Positions 8,400 to 15,004 of a DNA stretch of 19,043 nt are shown here, one piece after another. The position numbers and the translations under genes were made by a program. Every line of letters begins with the position of its first letter. The first letter of the stretch is position 1. Where the stretch lies: positions 1 to 19,043 of the forward strand of contig JBBQJT010000058.1 of assembly GCA_038326165.1 (NCBI GenBank). The letters run 5' to 3'. Origin of the DNA: JAEUUM01 sp038326165. GTDB lineage: Bacteria; Bacteroidota; Bacteroidia; Chitinophagales; Saprospiraceae. The notes beneath the pieces are model-generated. The model was given only the letters and a program-made list of their open reading frames with translations. It made no database searches and was not told the origin of the DNA.

Positions 8400-9499
8400 T
8401 ATTTTCCTTTTTTTGAAAGTGAAACAACAATCGAGACTATATCTGAGGTGGCGTTGGGTTTAGCGAGCTGTTTTAGTAAGGTTCGCATGGTCTCTAATTT
8501 GGATCTATTACCCAATAGATCCGTCAATTTCGAAATCATTTTGTCTGATATTTGACCATCAGCGATATAACTGGCAGCACCGACATGGGTAAGAGATAAT
8601 GCATTTTTAGTTTGATGATCTTCTGCAACATTGGGCGATGGTACCAAAATTGAAGGTAAACCAACCAAACATATTTCAGCTATGGTTAGTGCCCCTGCAC
8701 GTGCTATTGCAATATCTGCAGCAGCATAGAGTGCGTCCATTTTTTCAACGAAAGGTAGTAATTTTACATTTGGCAAATAAAAAGTTTCAGATGCTTCGCA
8801 TTTTTGCATATATCTTCTTCCGCATTGCCATATCCATTGCCAACTATCGTTGAGTTTAATCAAATCCGAATTATCTATCATTGCTTGATTTATGGTGCCA
8901 GCACCAAGACTTCCTCCAAGAACTATTATCGTCTTTTTGGTTGGATCCAGATTAAAAGATTTAACGGCGTCTTCTTTGGTGCCTTGATAATGAGCAACTT
9001 CTTGTCGGACTGGATTGCCTGTTTTATAAACTTTGGAAGCTGGAAAAAATTTGTCCATTGCAGAAAAGGCAGTACAAATAGCAGAAGCCTTGGCACCTAA
9101 TATTCTATTGGTAAGTCCAGCATAACTATTGGATTCAAGAATAACTGTAGGGATTGCTTTTGTTTGAGCAGATTTTAATATTGGTCCACTTGCATATCCA
9201 CCCACACCAATTACAACATCAGGTTTGAAATTTTTTATGATTTGGTTGGATTTCCAAGTGCTGTGTATCAATTTGATCGGAAACATGAGGTTCTTGAGAC
9301 TCAGTTTTCTTTGGAAGCCACTGATCCACAAACCAATAATCTTGAAACCAGCTGCAGGAACCTTTTCCATTTCAAGTCTGTCTTGTGCACCAACAAAAAG
9401 TAAATCAATACCAGGTACCCGACATACTAGTTCCTTGCCAATAGCAATGGCTGGAAAAACATGACCACCTGTGCCTCCTCCGGCTATGATTACTTTCAT
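8399..9499 (-). CDS. murG: MurG, lipid II-forming GlcNAc transferase
   Basis: MurG is a GT28-family, membrane-associated GT-B glycosyltransferase that transfers GlcNAc from UDP-GlcNAc to lipid I, giving lipid II. The 366 residues include the acceptor-site loop GGGTGGHVFPA (7-17), a second glycine loop GVGGYASGP (98-106), GNPVR (161-165), the donor-binding motif RAGALTIAE (267-275) and AEDHQTKNA (292-300). The segment corresponding to the usual H/Q-E-Q-N motif reads LESN (121-124), with Ser in place of Gln. Its ATG overlaps the ftsW stop as ATGA, and its TAA shares a base with the murC ATG. Confidence 0.97.
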   Translation of the reverse strand: MKVIIAGGGTGGHVFPAIAIGKELVCRVPGIDLLFVGAQDRLEMEKVPAAGFKIIGLWISGFQRKLSLKNLMFPIKLIHSTWKSNQIIKNFKPDVVIGVGGYASGPILKSAQTKAIPTVILESNSYAGLTNRILGAKASAICTAFSAMDKFFPASKVYKTGNPVRQEVAHYQGTKEDAVKSFNLDPTKKTIIVLGGSLGAGTINQAMIDNSDLIKLNDSWQWIWQCGRRYMQKCEASETFYLPNVKLLPFVEKMDALYAAADIAIARAGALTIAEICLVGLPSILVPSPNVAEDHQTKNALSLTHVGAASYIADGQISDKMISKLTDLLGNRSKLETMRTLLKQLAKPNATSDIVSIVVSLSKKGK

Positions 9500-10788
9500 A
9501 GGGTATTTTTTCCTGCTTTAGTTTTATCCAAAGTGTAGGCAATATCAAATGGAATTTCTGCTTGGGTAACAGATTCTCCAGTTTCGATAAGCTCAACAGT
9601 TTCAGTAGTATTTTCTATTAATTCATGCGTTGAGCTTGGTTTGGCAACTGGTCCAGCAGCATGTTTGTCCACGTATCTTGAAACACTCAAAATCATCCCA
9701 AATGCCATTGAATTTAGTAACAGAGAAGTTCCTCCCTTACTTACAAGTGGCAACGTTAATCCTGTCACTGGCAGCAAATGCAATGAAACTGACATGTTGA
9801 TCAACGCCTGGATGGTTATTTGAAGCCCTAATCCCATTACCAAAAGTGCTCCAAAAGTTTTGGGTGTGATGGTGACAATACGTATTATCCTAAAGAAGAA
9901 TAAAATGAAGAGTCCGAGTATGAAGCAAGCGCCTATAATTCCATATTCCTCACAGATAGCAGCGTAAATAAAATCTGAAAATGCAGAAGGTAAGAAATGT
10001 CTGATGGATCCATCACCAGCACCCATGCCGAACCAACCACCGTTGGCTACAGCTATTTTGGCTTGTACGTTTTGAAATGTGCCTTCAGAGTTGCCAAGAA
10101 AATCCTGGACTCTAGTTGTCCAAACGGTCATACGCACCATTTTTGGAGCAATAAAGTTTATGATGGTAAGAAGACCAAATAATCCTATTCCCACTCCAAA
10201 TGAATAACTCAAGTATTTTGTACTGACTCTGCCGATGAACATCACAATAAAGCTTGTAGAAAATATCAACATGGCAGTTGAGAGGTTATTGGGCGCAATC
10301 AACATACATATTATGCATATAGGTAAAATTACTGGCAGAAAACCATTTTTAAAGTCTTTAATCGTTTCTTGCTTTGTAGTAAGTATATGTGCTAAATAAA
10401 GCATCAGAGCCAGTTTGGCTACATCGGATGGTTGAAACTGTTGGTTGATTAATGGAATGGTAAGCCACCTTCTGGCATCGTTGATAGTATTTCCGAATAT
10501 GATGGTTATTACCAAAAGCAATACTGAAAATATTAATAGCCCGGGGGCAATAGCTTTGAATCGTTGGTATGGTATTCTTGACGTAAAATAAACTATACTT
10601 AAGCCAAGCACAAGATACAGAGCATGTTTGAGCATGATCAAATGTATGGAACTTTCTTGTTTGTAAGCGAGGCTGCTTGAGGCACTGTACACCGAAAGCA
10701 AAGAACAAACTGAAAGCATCAGGATAACAAACCAGATTACTTTATCTCCAGCTTTTCCGGATACTACATTTGCTATAATTGATTTCAT
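9496..10788 (-). CDS. ftsW: FtsW, SEDS-family septal peptidoglycan glycosyltransferase
   Basis: FtsW is the polytopic SEDS protein that polymerises lipid II glycans at the septum together with FtsI. The 430 residues show about ten hydrophobic segments between residues 18 and 375. Family motifs present are RRWL (106-109), QPSDVAKLALMLYLA (119-133), GGWFGMGAG (250-258) and FLPSAFSDFIYAAICEEYG (265-283). In the last of these, D272 matches the catalytic Asp of RodA/FtsW. A polar cytoplasmic tail of about 55 residues, rich in Thr and Glu, follows the last membrane segment. FtsW rather than RodA is chosen because of the dcw context beside murD and murG. It starts 9 bp after murD and its TGA overlaps the ATG of murG. 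Confidence 0.95.
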   Translation of the reverse strand: MKSIIANVVSGKAGDKVIWFVILMLSVCSLLSVYSASSSLAYKQESSIHLIMLKHALYLVLGLSIVYFTSRIPYQRFKAIAPGLLIFSVLLLVITIIFGNTINDARRWLTIPLINQQFQPSDVAKLALMLYLAHILTTKQETIKDFKNGFLPVILPICIICMLIAPNNLSTAMLIFSTSFIVMFIGRVSTKYLSYSFGVGIGLFGLLTIINFIAPKMVRMTVWTTRVQDFLGNSEGTFQNVQAKIAVANGGWFGMGAGDGSIRHFLPSAFSDFIYAAICEEYGIIGACFILGLFILFFFRIIRIVTITPKTFGALLVMGLGLQITIQALINMSVSLHLLPVTGLTLPLVSKGGTSLLLNSMAFGMILSVSRYVDKHAAGPVAKPSSTHELIENTTETVELIETGESVTQAEIPFDIAYTLDKTKAGKNTL

Positions 10789-10797
10789 GTCAATTTT

Positions 10798-12126
10798 TTA
10801 ATTGTTATTCGATTGTTGAGCACCTAATTTTTTGACAGCAGCTCTGAACTGATCACCACGATCTTCGTAATTTTGAAATAAATCAAAACTTGCACAGGCT
10901 GGCGATAGCAAGACCACATCTCCAGCCTTTGCCATAGCATAGGCTGTTCTTACTGCGCTCTCTGCAGATTGTGTTTCTGCAATCTGATCAATTTGACCTT
11001 TGAACGCATTGATTAGAGCAGCATTATTTATTCCCAAGCACACAAGCGCTTTGACTTTGGAATCCACCAATTTTTCAATCAATGTGTAATCATTTCCTTT
11101 ATCAGTTCCTCCTGCTATCCATATTATTGGTTTATCCATAGCTCTTAATGCAAAGGAAACAGAGTCAACATTGGTAGCTTTGCTGTCATTGATAAAGTCG
11201 ATTCCTTTAATGTTTTGGACAAATTCTAGTCTGTGAGGCAGGTTTTCGAAAGTGACAATAGCATTTTTTATTTGATCATTTGTCAATCCAACAATCTGGG
11301 CGGTTTTAATTGCGCAACTTGAATTGATGAGATTGTGTTCACCTTTTATTGGGATTTTTTGGATAGAAAGTTCAAAACCACCAACTACCAATTCCATTTT
11401 ATGATTGATCTTAATTTCTAAAGCATCCACAGTGGCATGACCTTTTGCCATATTGAGGTGATCCAAAATTCCTTGATCTTTACCGAAATAGATAAAGTGG
11501 TCGTCTTTGTTCTGATTCTTTGTGATCAAAAACTTAGAATTGGCGTACAGACTGAAATCATAATTGTAGCAGTCAAGGTGGTCTGGAGTAATATTGAGTA
11601 AAACTGCTATTTCTGGCTTAAAATCCTTTGTTCCATCCAGCTGAAAACTACTTATTTCAATTACATACCATGGATGTATCCCTTCTGCCACAATTCTTGC
11701 AAATGATTTTCCAATATTCCCTCCAAGTGCAGCATCGATTCCATTTTCATGCAGTAAGTGGTGAATCAATTTGGTAGTTGTAGATTTCCCATTGCTACCA
11801 GTTATTCCTATTACCTTACCTTGACAATGCTTGTAGGCAAATTCTATCTCTGATATTACCGGAATTTGTTTGACATGAAATTGCTGAATGACGGCCAGAT
11901 TATCTGAAATGCCGGGACTCTTGATTAGCAGTTTTGTATTGTAAACCAGATCAACTGAATGGCCATTTTCTTCATATTCAATAGCTGCTTGATCCAATTC
12001 CTTTTTAAATGCTGGCAATAGCTGTTTGCCATCGCTAAGAAAAACGGATAGACCTAGTTTCTTTGCCAAAAGCGCTGCTCCAACACCGCTTTCTCCTCCT
12101 CCTAATATGACGACATCTTTGGTCAA
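10798..12126 (-). CDS. murD: UDP-N-acetylmuramoylalanine--D-glutamate ligase MurD (TTG start)
   Basis: MurD adds D-glutamate to UDP-MurNAc-L-Ala. With the start at TTG (12126-12124) the protein has 442 residues, the usual family length. It begins two codons before the conserved N-terminal strand KDVVILGGGESG. Other motifs are GITGSNGKSTTT (107-118, ATP loop), SSFQLD (159-164), NITPDHLD (178-185), GGTDKGNDY and the C-terminal LSPACASFDLF with NYEDRG. The frame stays open a further 357 bases upstream, but that stretch is inside mraY and encodes nothing MurD-like. No ATG or GTG lies between the mraY stop and the first conserved residues. The TTG sits 2 nt after the mraY TAG, which suggests start by reinitiation. 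Confidence 0.93.
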   Translation of the reverse strand: MTKDVVILGGGESGVGAALLAKKLGLSVFLSDGKQLLPAFKKELDQAAIEYEENGHSVDLVYNTKLLIKSPGISDNLAVIQQFHVKQIPVISEIEFAYKHCQGKVIGITGSNGKSTTTKLIHHLLHENGIDAALGGNIGKSFARIVAEGIHPWYVIEISSFQLDGTKDFKPEIAVLLNITPDHLDCYNYDFSLYANSKFLITKNQNKDDHFIYFGKDQGILDHLNMAKGHATVDALEIKINHKMELVVGGFELSIQKIPIKGEHNLINSSCAIKTAQIVGLTNDQIKNAIVTFENLPHRLEFVQNIKGIDFINDSKATNVDSVSFALRAMDKPIIWIAGGTDKGNDYTLIEKLVDSKVKALVCLGINNAALINAFKGQIDQIAETQSAESAVRTAYAMAKAGDVVLLSPACASFDLFQNYEDRGDQFRAAVKKLGAQQSNNN

Positions 12127-12128
12127 AC

Positions 12129-13388
12129 CTATCTGATTTTTAAAGTTATTATTGTCAATACAGCTAGTAATATTCCAACAATCCAAAATCGGGTTACAAT
12201 TTTTGCTTCGTGATAGCCTTGTTTTTGGAAATGGTGGTGAAGCGGGGCCATCAAGAACACTCTGCGTCCTGTTCCATATTTTCTTTTGGTGTATTTGAAC
12301 CAACCGACTTGAATTACCACGGAAAGATTTTCTACCAAAAATATTCCGCATAGCACTGGTATGAGCAGTTCTTTGCGCAATATGATTGCAAGTGCAGCTA
12401 TAATTCCACCCAATGTTAAGCTTCCAGTATCGCCCATGAACACTTGCGCAGGAAAGGAATTGTACCAGAGGAAGCCTATGCATGCCCCAATAAAAGCGGC
12501 GCAGAATACCACCAACTCACTGGTATAAGGAATATAAAAAATATTGAGGTATTCGGCGAAGATTGTATTGGATGATACATATGCCAAGATGCCCAAAGTT
12601 CCGCCAATAATTGCGGAAACTCCAGTTGCCAATCCATCAATACCATCCGTTAGATTCGCTGCATTCGAAACTGCAGTAATAATAAATGTTACAATTAAGA
12701 CGAAAAGCAAACCCACCCATAATGCGCTGTCTCTTAAAGGTCTTGGTAATAAATAGCGGTATTCGTATTGATTTCCTTTGAGGAAGGGTACATTGGTCGC
12801 AGTGGTTTTAACATAAGCAACATCACTGAAAGTTCCTTCATGCTTATGATCTTCAATGACAGATTTATTGATGATTTGGTATCCTGATTTTTCTGCTGTT
12901 TCCAAGGGAACTCGTATGGTTGTTTCATCACTGTTGATCATGGTTATCGCGACAATCAAGCCCAATCCTATCTGCCCGGCTATTTTAAACTTGCCATCAA
13001 GACCTTCTTTTTGTTTTAGAAATACCTTTATGTAATCATCAATGAAACCAATAATTCCCATCCATGTGGTAGAAACAATCATCAGAATCACATAGACATT
13101 ATTGAGGTTGCAAAGCAAAAGTGTTGGAACCAATATAGCGATGATGATAATAATACCTCCCATTGTAGGAGTGCCTTCCTTTTCTTTTTGACCAGATAAT
13201 CCCAAATCCCGGACGGATTCACCTATTTGTAGCCGATGCAACCAATTGACTATCCTTTTACCCAACACCATAGATATGAGCAATGACAATAGAATAGCCA
13301 GTCCAGCTCTAAAAGTTATGTATTGAAATAACCTCAAGCCCGGAATATGCTCAAATTGAGCCAGCCATTTTGCCAGATAATAGAGCAT
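12129..13388 (-). CDS. mraY: Phospho-N-acetylmuramoyl-pentapeptide transferase MraY
   Basis: MraY is the polytopic membrane enzyme that transfers phospho-MurNAc-pentapeptide to undecaprenyl phosphate, forming lipid I. The 419 residues carry the hallmark motifs GTPTMGG (72-78), FIDDYIKV (115-122, Mg-binding Asp pair), NLTDGIDGLA (245-254), FMGDTGSL (317-324, with D320) and PLHHHFQ (382-388). Compared with the E. coli enzyme there is an inserted loop at about 151-215, between membrane segments. I recall such a long extracytoplasmic loop in Bacteroidota MraY. The ATG at 13388 overlaps the stop of the 40-codon frame upstream (TGATG). The TAG stop is followed within 2 nt by the TTG of murD. Confidence 0.97.
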   Translation of the reverse strand: MLYYLAKWLAQFEHIPGLRLFQYITFRAGLAILLSLLISMVLGKRIVNWLHRLQIGESVRDLGLSGQKEKEGTPTMGGIIIIIAILVPTLLLCNLNNVYVILMIVSTTWMGIIGFIDDYIKVFLKQKEGLDGKFKIAGQIGLGLIVAITMINSDETTIRVPLETAEKSGYQIINKSVIEDHKHEGTFSDVAYVKTTATNVPFLKGNQYEYRYLLPRPLRDSALWVGLLFVLIVTFIITAVSNAANLTDGIDGLATGVSAIIGGTLGILAYVSSNTIFAEYLNIFYIPYTSELVVFCAAFIGACIGFLWYNSFPAQVFMGDTGSLTLGGIIAALAIILRKELLIPVLCGIFLVENLSVVIQVGWFKYTKRKYGTGRRVFLMAPLHHHFQKQGYHEAKIVTRFWIVGILLAVLTIITLKIR

Positions 13389-13510
13389 CAGTTTATCTGT
13401 TTTATGTTACACTTTAAATCAATTAAAGTCAGACCCAAAGAGCATTCTGTTGTCAGAAGTACTCTTTGTGGTCTGCCGATTTTTGATCTGAGATTGATAC
13501 CTTTTTTCAT
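13388..13510 (-). CDS. Candidate small ORF bridging murE and mraY (40 aa)
   Basis: The ATG (13510-13508) overlaps the murE stop as ATGA. The frame then runs 40 codons without a stop to a TGA (13390-13388) that overlaps the mraY ATG as TGATG. It therefore fills the whole spacer, with both junctions in the coupling geometry seen elsewhere in this operon. The predicted peptide begins MKKGINLRSKIGRPQR, is basic (five Lys, three Arg, one Glu, one Asp), contains Cys23 and Cys34, and has a moderately hydrophobic second half but no clear membrane segment. I recognise no family. It is not a frameshifted MurE tail, because MurE ends at its normal place. About half of it is encoded by a long inverted repeat (13430-13475). 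It could be a real small protein, a bridging frame that only delivers ribosomes to mraY, or chance. Confidence 0.4.
   Translation of the reverse strand: MKKGINLRSKIGRPQRVLLTTECSLGLTLIDLKCNIKQIN
13411..13429 (-). promoter_or_regulatory. Short AT-rich hairpin before mraY
   Basis: On the minus strand ACTTTAA (13429-13423) is followed by a 5-nt loop and TTAAAGT (13417-13411), a perfect 7-bp inverted repeat. It abuts the larger hairpin at 13430 with no gap and ends 22 nt before the mraY ATG. No T-run follows, so it is not an intrinsic terminator. The stem is weak (one G-C pair), and its role is inferred only from its position. Confidence 0.35.
13430..13475 (-). promoter_or_regulatory. Long imperfect hairpin in the murE-mraY spacer
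   Basis: Read as minus-strand RNA, CAGACC (13475-13470) pairs with GGUCUG (13435-13430). After a bulged A, CAAAGAG (13468-13462) pairs with CUCUUUG (13442-13436). Then come one U-G and one A-U pair, a bulged C, and UUCUG (13458-13454) pairing with CAGAA (13449-13445) around a 4-nt loop. This gives about 20 pairs in 46 nt. The U-G pair forms only on the minus strand (C/A on plus), which fits a role in the operon mRNA. No U-tract follows, so it is not a simple terminator. It could be an RNA control element for mraY, a processing site, or a palindromic repeat element inserted here. Confidence 0.6.
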
Positions 13511-14979
13511 GCGACACTCCTGTTTTTCGGATTAAGAATTTCAGTGAGTATCTCTACATCATCAAGTGCATATTTTACGCCATTGACTTCTTGATATTTT
13601 TCATGTCCTTTGCCGGTTACCAGTATTACATCACCAGATACAGCCAATTTGCAGGCAGTTCGTATTGCTTGCTTGCGATCTTCTATTTTTAATACTTTTT
13701 CATGAAATTTTGTCTCAATTCCATTCCATATTTCCTCAATGATTGATGTTGGATTTTCAGTGCGAGGATTGTCGGATGTTATGATGACTTGATCGCTATA
13801 ATTCACAGCAATTTTTCCCATTTGTGGTCTCTTAGCTCTGTCTCTATCGCCACCACAACCGAATACAGTTATTATTTTTGAGCTTGAAGGAACTGATTTT
13901 TTGATAGTTTGGAGCACCTTTTCCAATGCATCAGGAGAATGGGCATAATCTACAATTGCTTTTGTGGCATTGTGGGGATTAAACACGACTTGCATTCTAC
14001 CTTCTGCAGGTTCCAAACCACTTATTTCTTCGAGCAAATTATCAATGTTGTCATCGAGTTCATTTGCAATTGCATAGACAGCAAGTAAATTGTAAGCATT
14101 GAAACTTCCTACAATGGCAGTAAAAAATTCTTTGCCATTGAATTCAAGATGCAAACCATTCATACTGTTGGAAATAATTTTTCCTTTGTAGTCAACCATT
14201 GCATGTAGTGCATATTTGACTTTTCTTGCTTGGCAATTTTGAAGCATTACTCCTCCGTTGGGGTCATCTGCATTGGAGATAGCAATTGCCTTAGAACTTA
14301 AGTTGTCAAACAGTTGTTTTTTGGCTTTTATATAATTGGCAAAAGTTCCGTGATAGTCCAGATGCTCATGTGTGATGTTCGTAAACGCTGCAATGTCAAT
14401 TTTTAGACCTGACAAGCGATCTTGTGTTATGGCATGTGAACTGGCCTCCATGAAACAATGTGAACAACCTGAATTAACCATGTCGCTCAACAACGATTGC
14501 AAAATGATTGAGTCAGGTGTAGTGTGGGTAGATGGCAAAGAGGTTGATCCAATTTTATTACGGACAGTTGATAGTAAGCCAACCTTGTATCCTATATTGG
14601 TGTACAATTGGTGGAGTAGAGTGGCGACTGTGGTTTTTCCGTTAGTCCCTGTAATTGCTACTACTTTAAGTTGTTCTGAAGGATGGTCGTAAAATGCTGC
14701 TGCCATTTTTCCAGCGAGTTCACTGCTTGATTCAACACAGATATACGTGATATCCGGGGCGATATTTTCTGGTTGATTTTCGCAAACGATTGTTTTGCAA
14801 CCATTCGCAATGGCACCAGATACATAATTATGTCCATCAGTTTGTGTTCCTTTTATTGCAAAAAATATACTGCCTTGAGTCGCTTTGCGGCTATCAAGGG
14901 TTAGATGATGGATTTCTCGAGTATTTATTCCGATCAGTTGGTAAGAGAGGCCGGTAAGTATTTCATTTAGTAACTTCAT
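13507..14979 (-). CDS. murE: UDP-MurNAc-tripeptide synthetase MurE, predicted meso-DAP type
   Basis: MurE adds the third stem-peptide residue to UDP-MurNAc-L-Ala-D-Glu. The 490 residues show the N-terminal substrate domain with LDSRKATQGSIFFAIKG (28-44), the ATP loop TGTNGKTT (110-117), MEASSHA (177-183) and NITHEHLDYHG (201-211). The lysine expected to be carbamylated lies in YIKAKKQLF (216-224). In the C-terminal domain DNPR (403-406) and GKGHEKYQ (456-463) are the motifs linked to meso-diaminopimelate rather than lysine, as expected for Bacteroidota. It starts at ATG 14979, 25 bp after ftsI. Its TGA overlaps an ATG that opens the 40-codon frame leading to mraY. Confidence 0.97.
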   Translation of the reverse strand: MKLLNEILTGLSYQLIGINTREIHHLTLDSRKATQGSIFFAIKGTQTDGHNYVSGAIANGCKTIVCENQPENIAPDITYICVESSSELAGKMAAAFYDHPSEQLKVVAITGTNGKTTVATLLHQLYTNIGYKVGLLSTVRNKIGSTSLPSTHTTPDSIILQSLLSDMVNSGCSHCFMEASSHAITQDRLSGLKIDIAAFTNITHEHLDYHGTFANYIKAKKQLFDNLSSKAIAISNADDPNGGVMLQNCQARKVKYALHAMVDYKGKIISNSMNGLHLEFNGKEFFTAIVGSFNAYNLLAVYAIANELDDNIDNLLEEISGLEPAEGRMQVVFNPHNATKAIVDYAHSPDALEKVLQTIKKSVPSSSKIITVFGCGGDRDRAKRPQMGKIAVNYSDQVIITSDNPRTENPTSIIEEIWNGIETKFHEKVLKIEDRKQAIRTACKLAVSGDVILVTGKGHEKYQEVNGVKYALDDVEILTEILNPKNRSVA

Positions 14980-15004
14980 TTCAGATCATTTTAGGAATTT
15001 TAGT

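Noticed and set aside
12127..12483. Upstream extension of the murD frame into mraY, which would give a 561-residue protein
   Set aside because: The extra 119 residues are out-of-frame mraY sequence with no MurD similarity, and the protein would be far longer than the family. The conserved N-terminus fits a start at 12126.
13430..13490. The large hairpin as an intrinsic terminator
   Set aside because: On the minus strand no T-run follows. On the plus strand five T follow after a gap of four bases, but no plus-strand gene is present to terminate.
13388..13510. The 40-codon frame as a broken-off C-terminus of MurE
   Set aside because: MurE ends at its normal family position after GKGHEKYQ and a final helix, and the small frame shows no MurE similarity.
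13347..13535. Plus-strand 62-codon frame across the murE-mraY junction
   Set aside because: It is antisense to three frames with no recognisable content. Its openness partly mirrors the inverted repeat.
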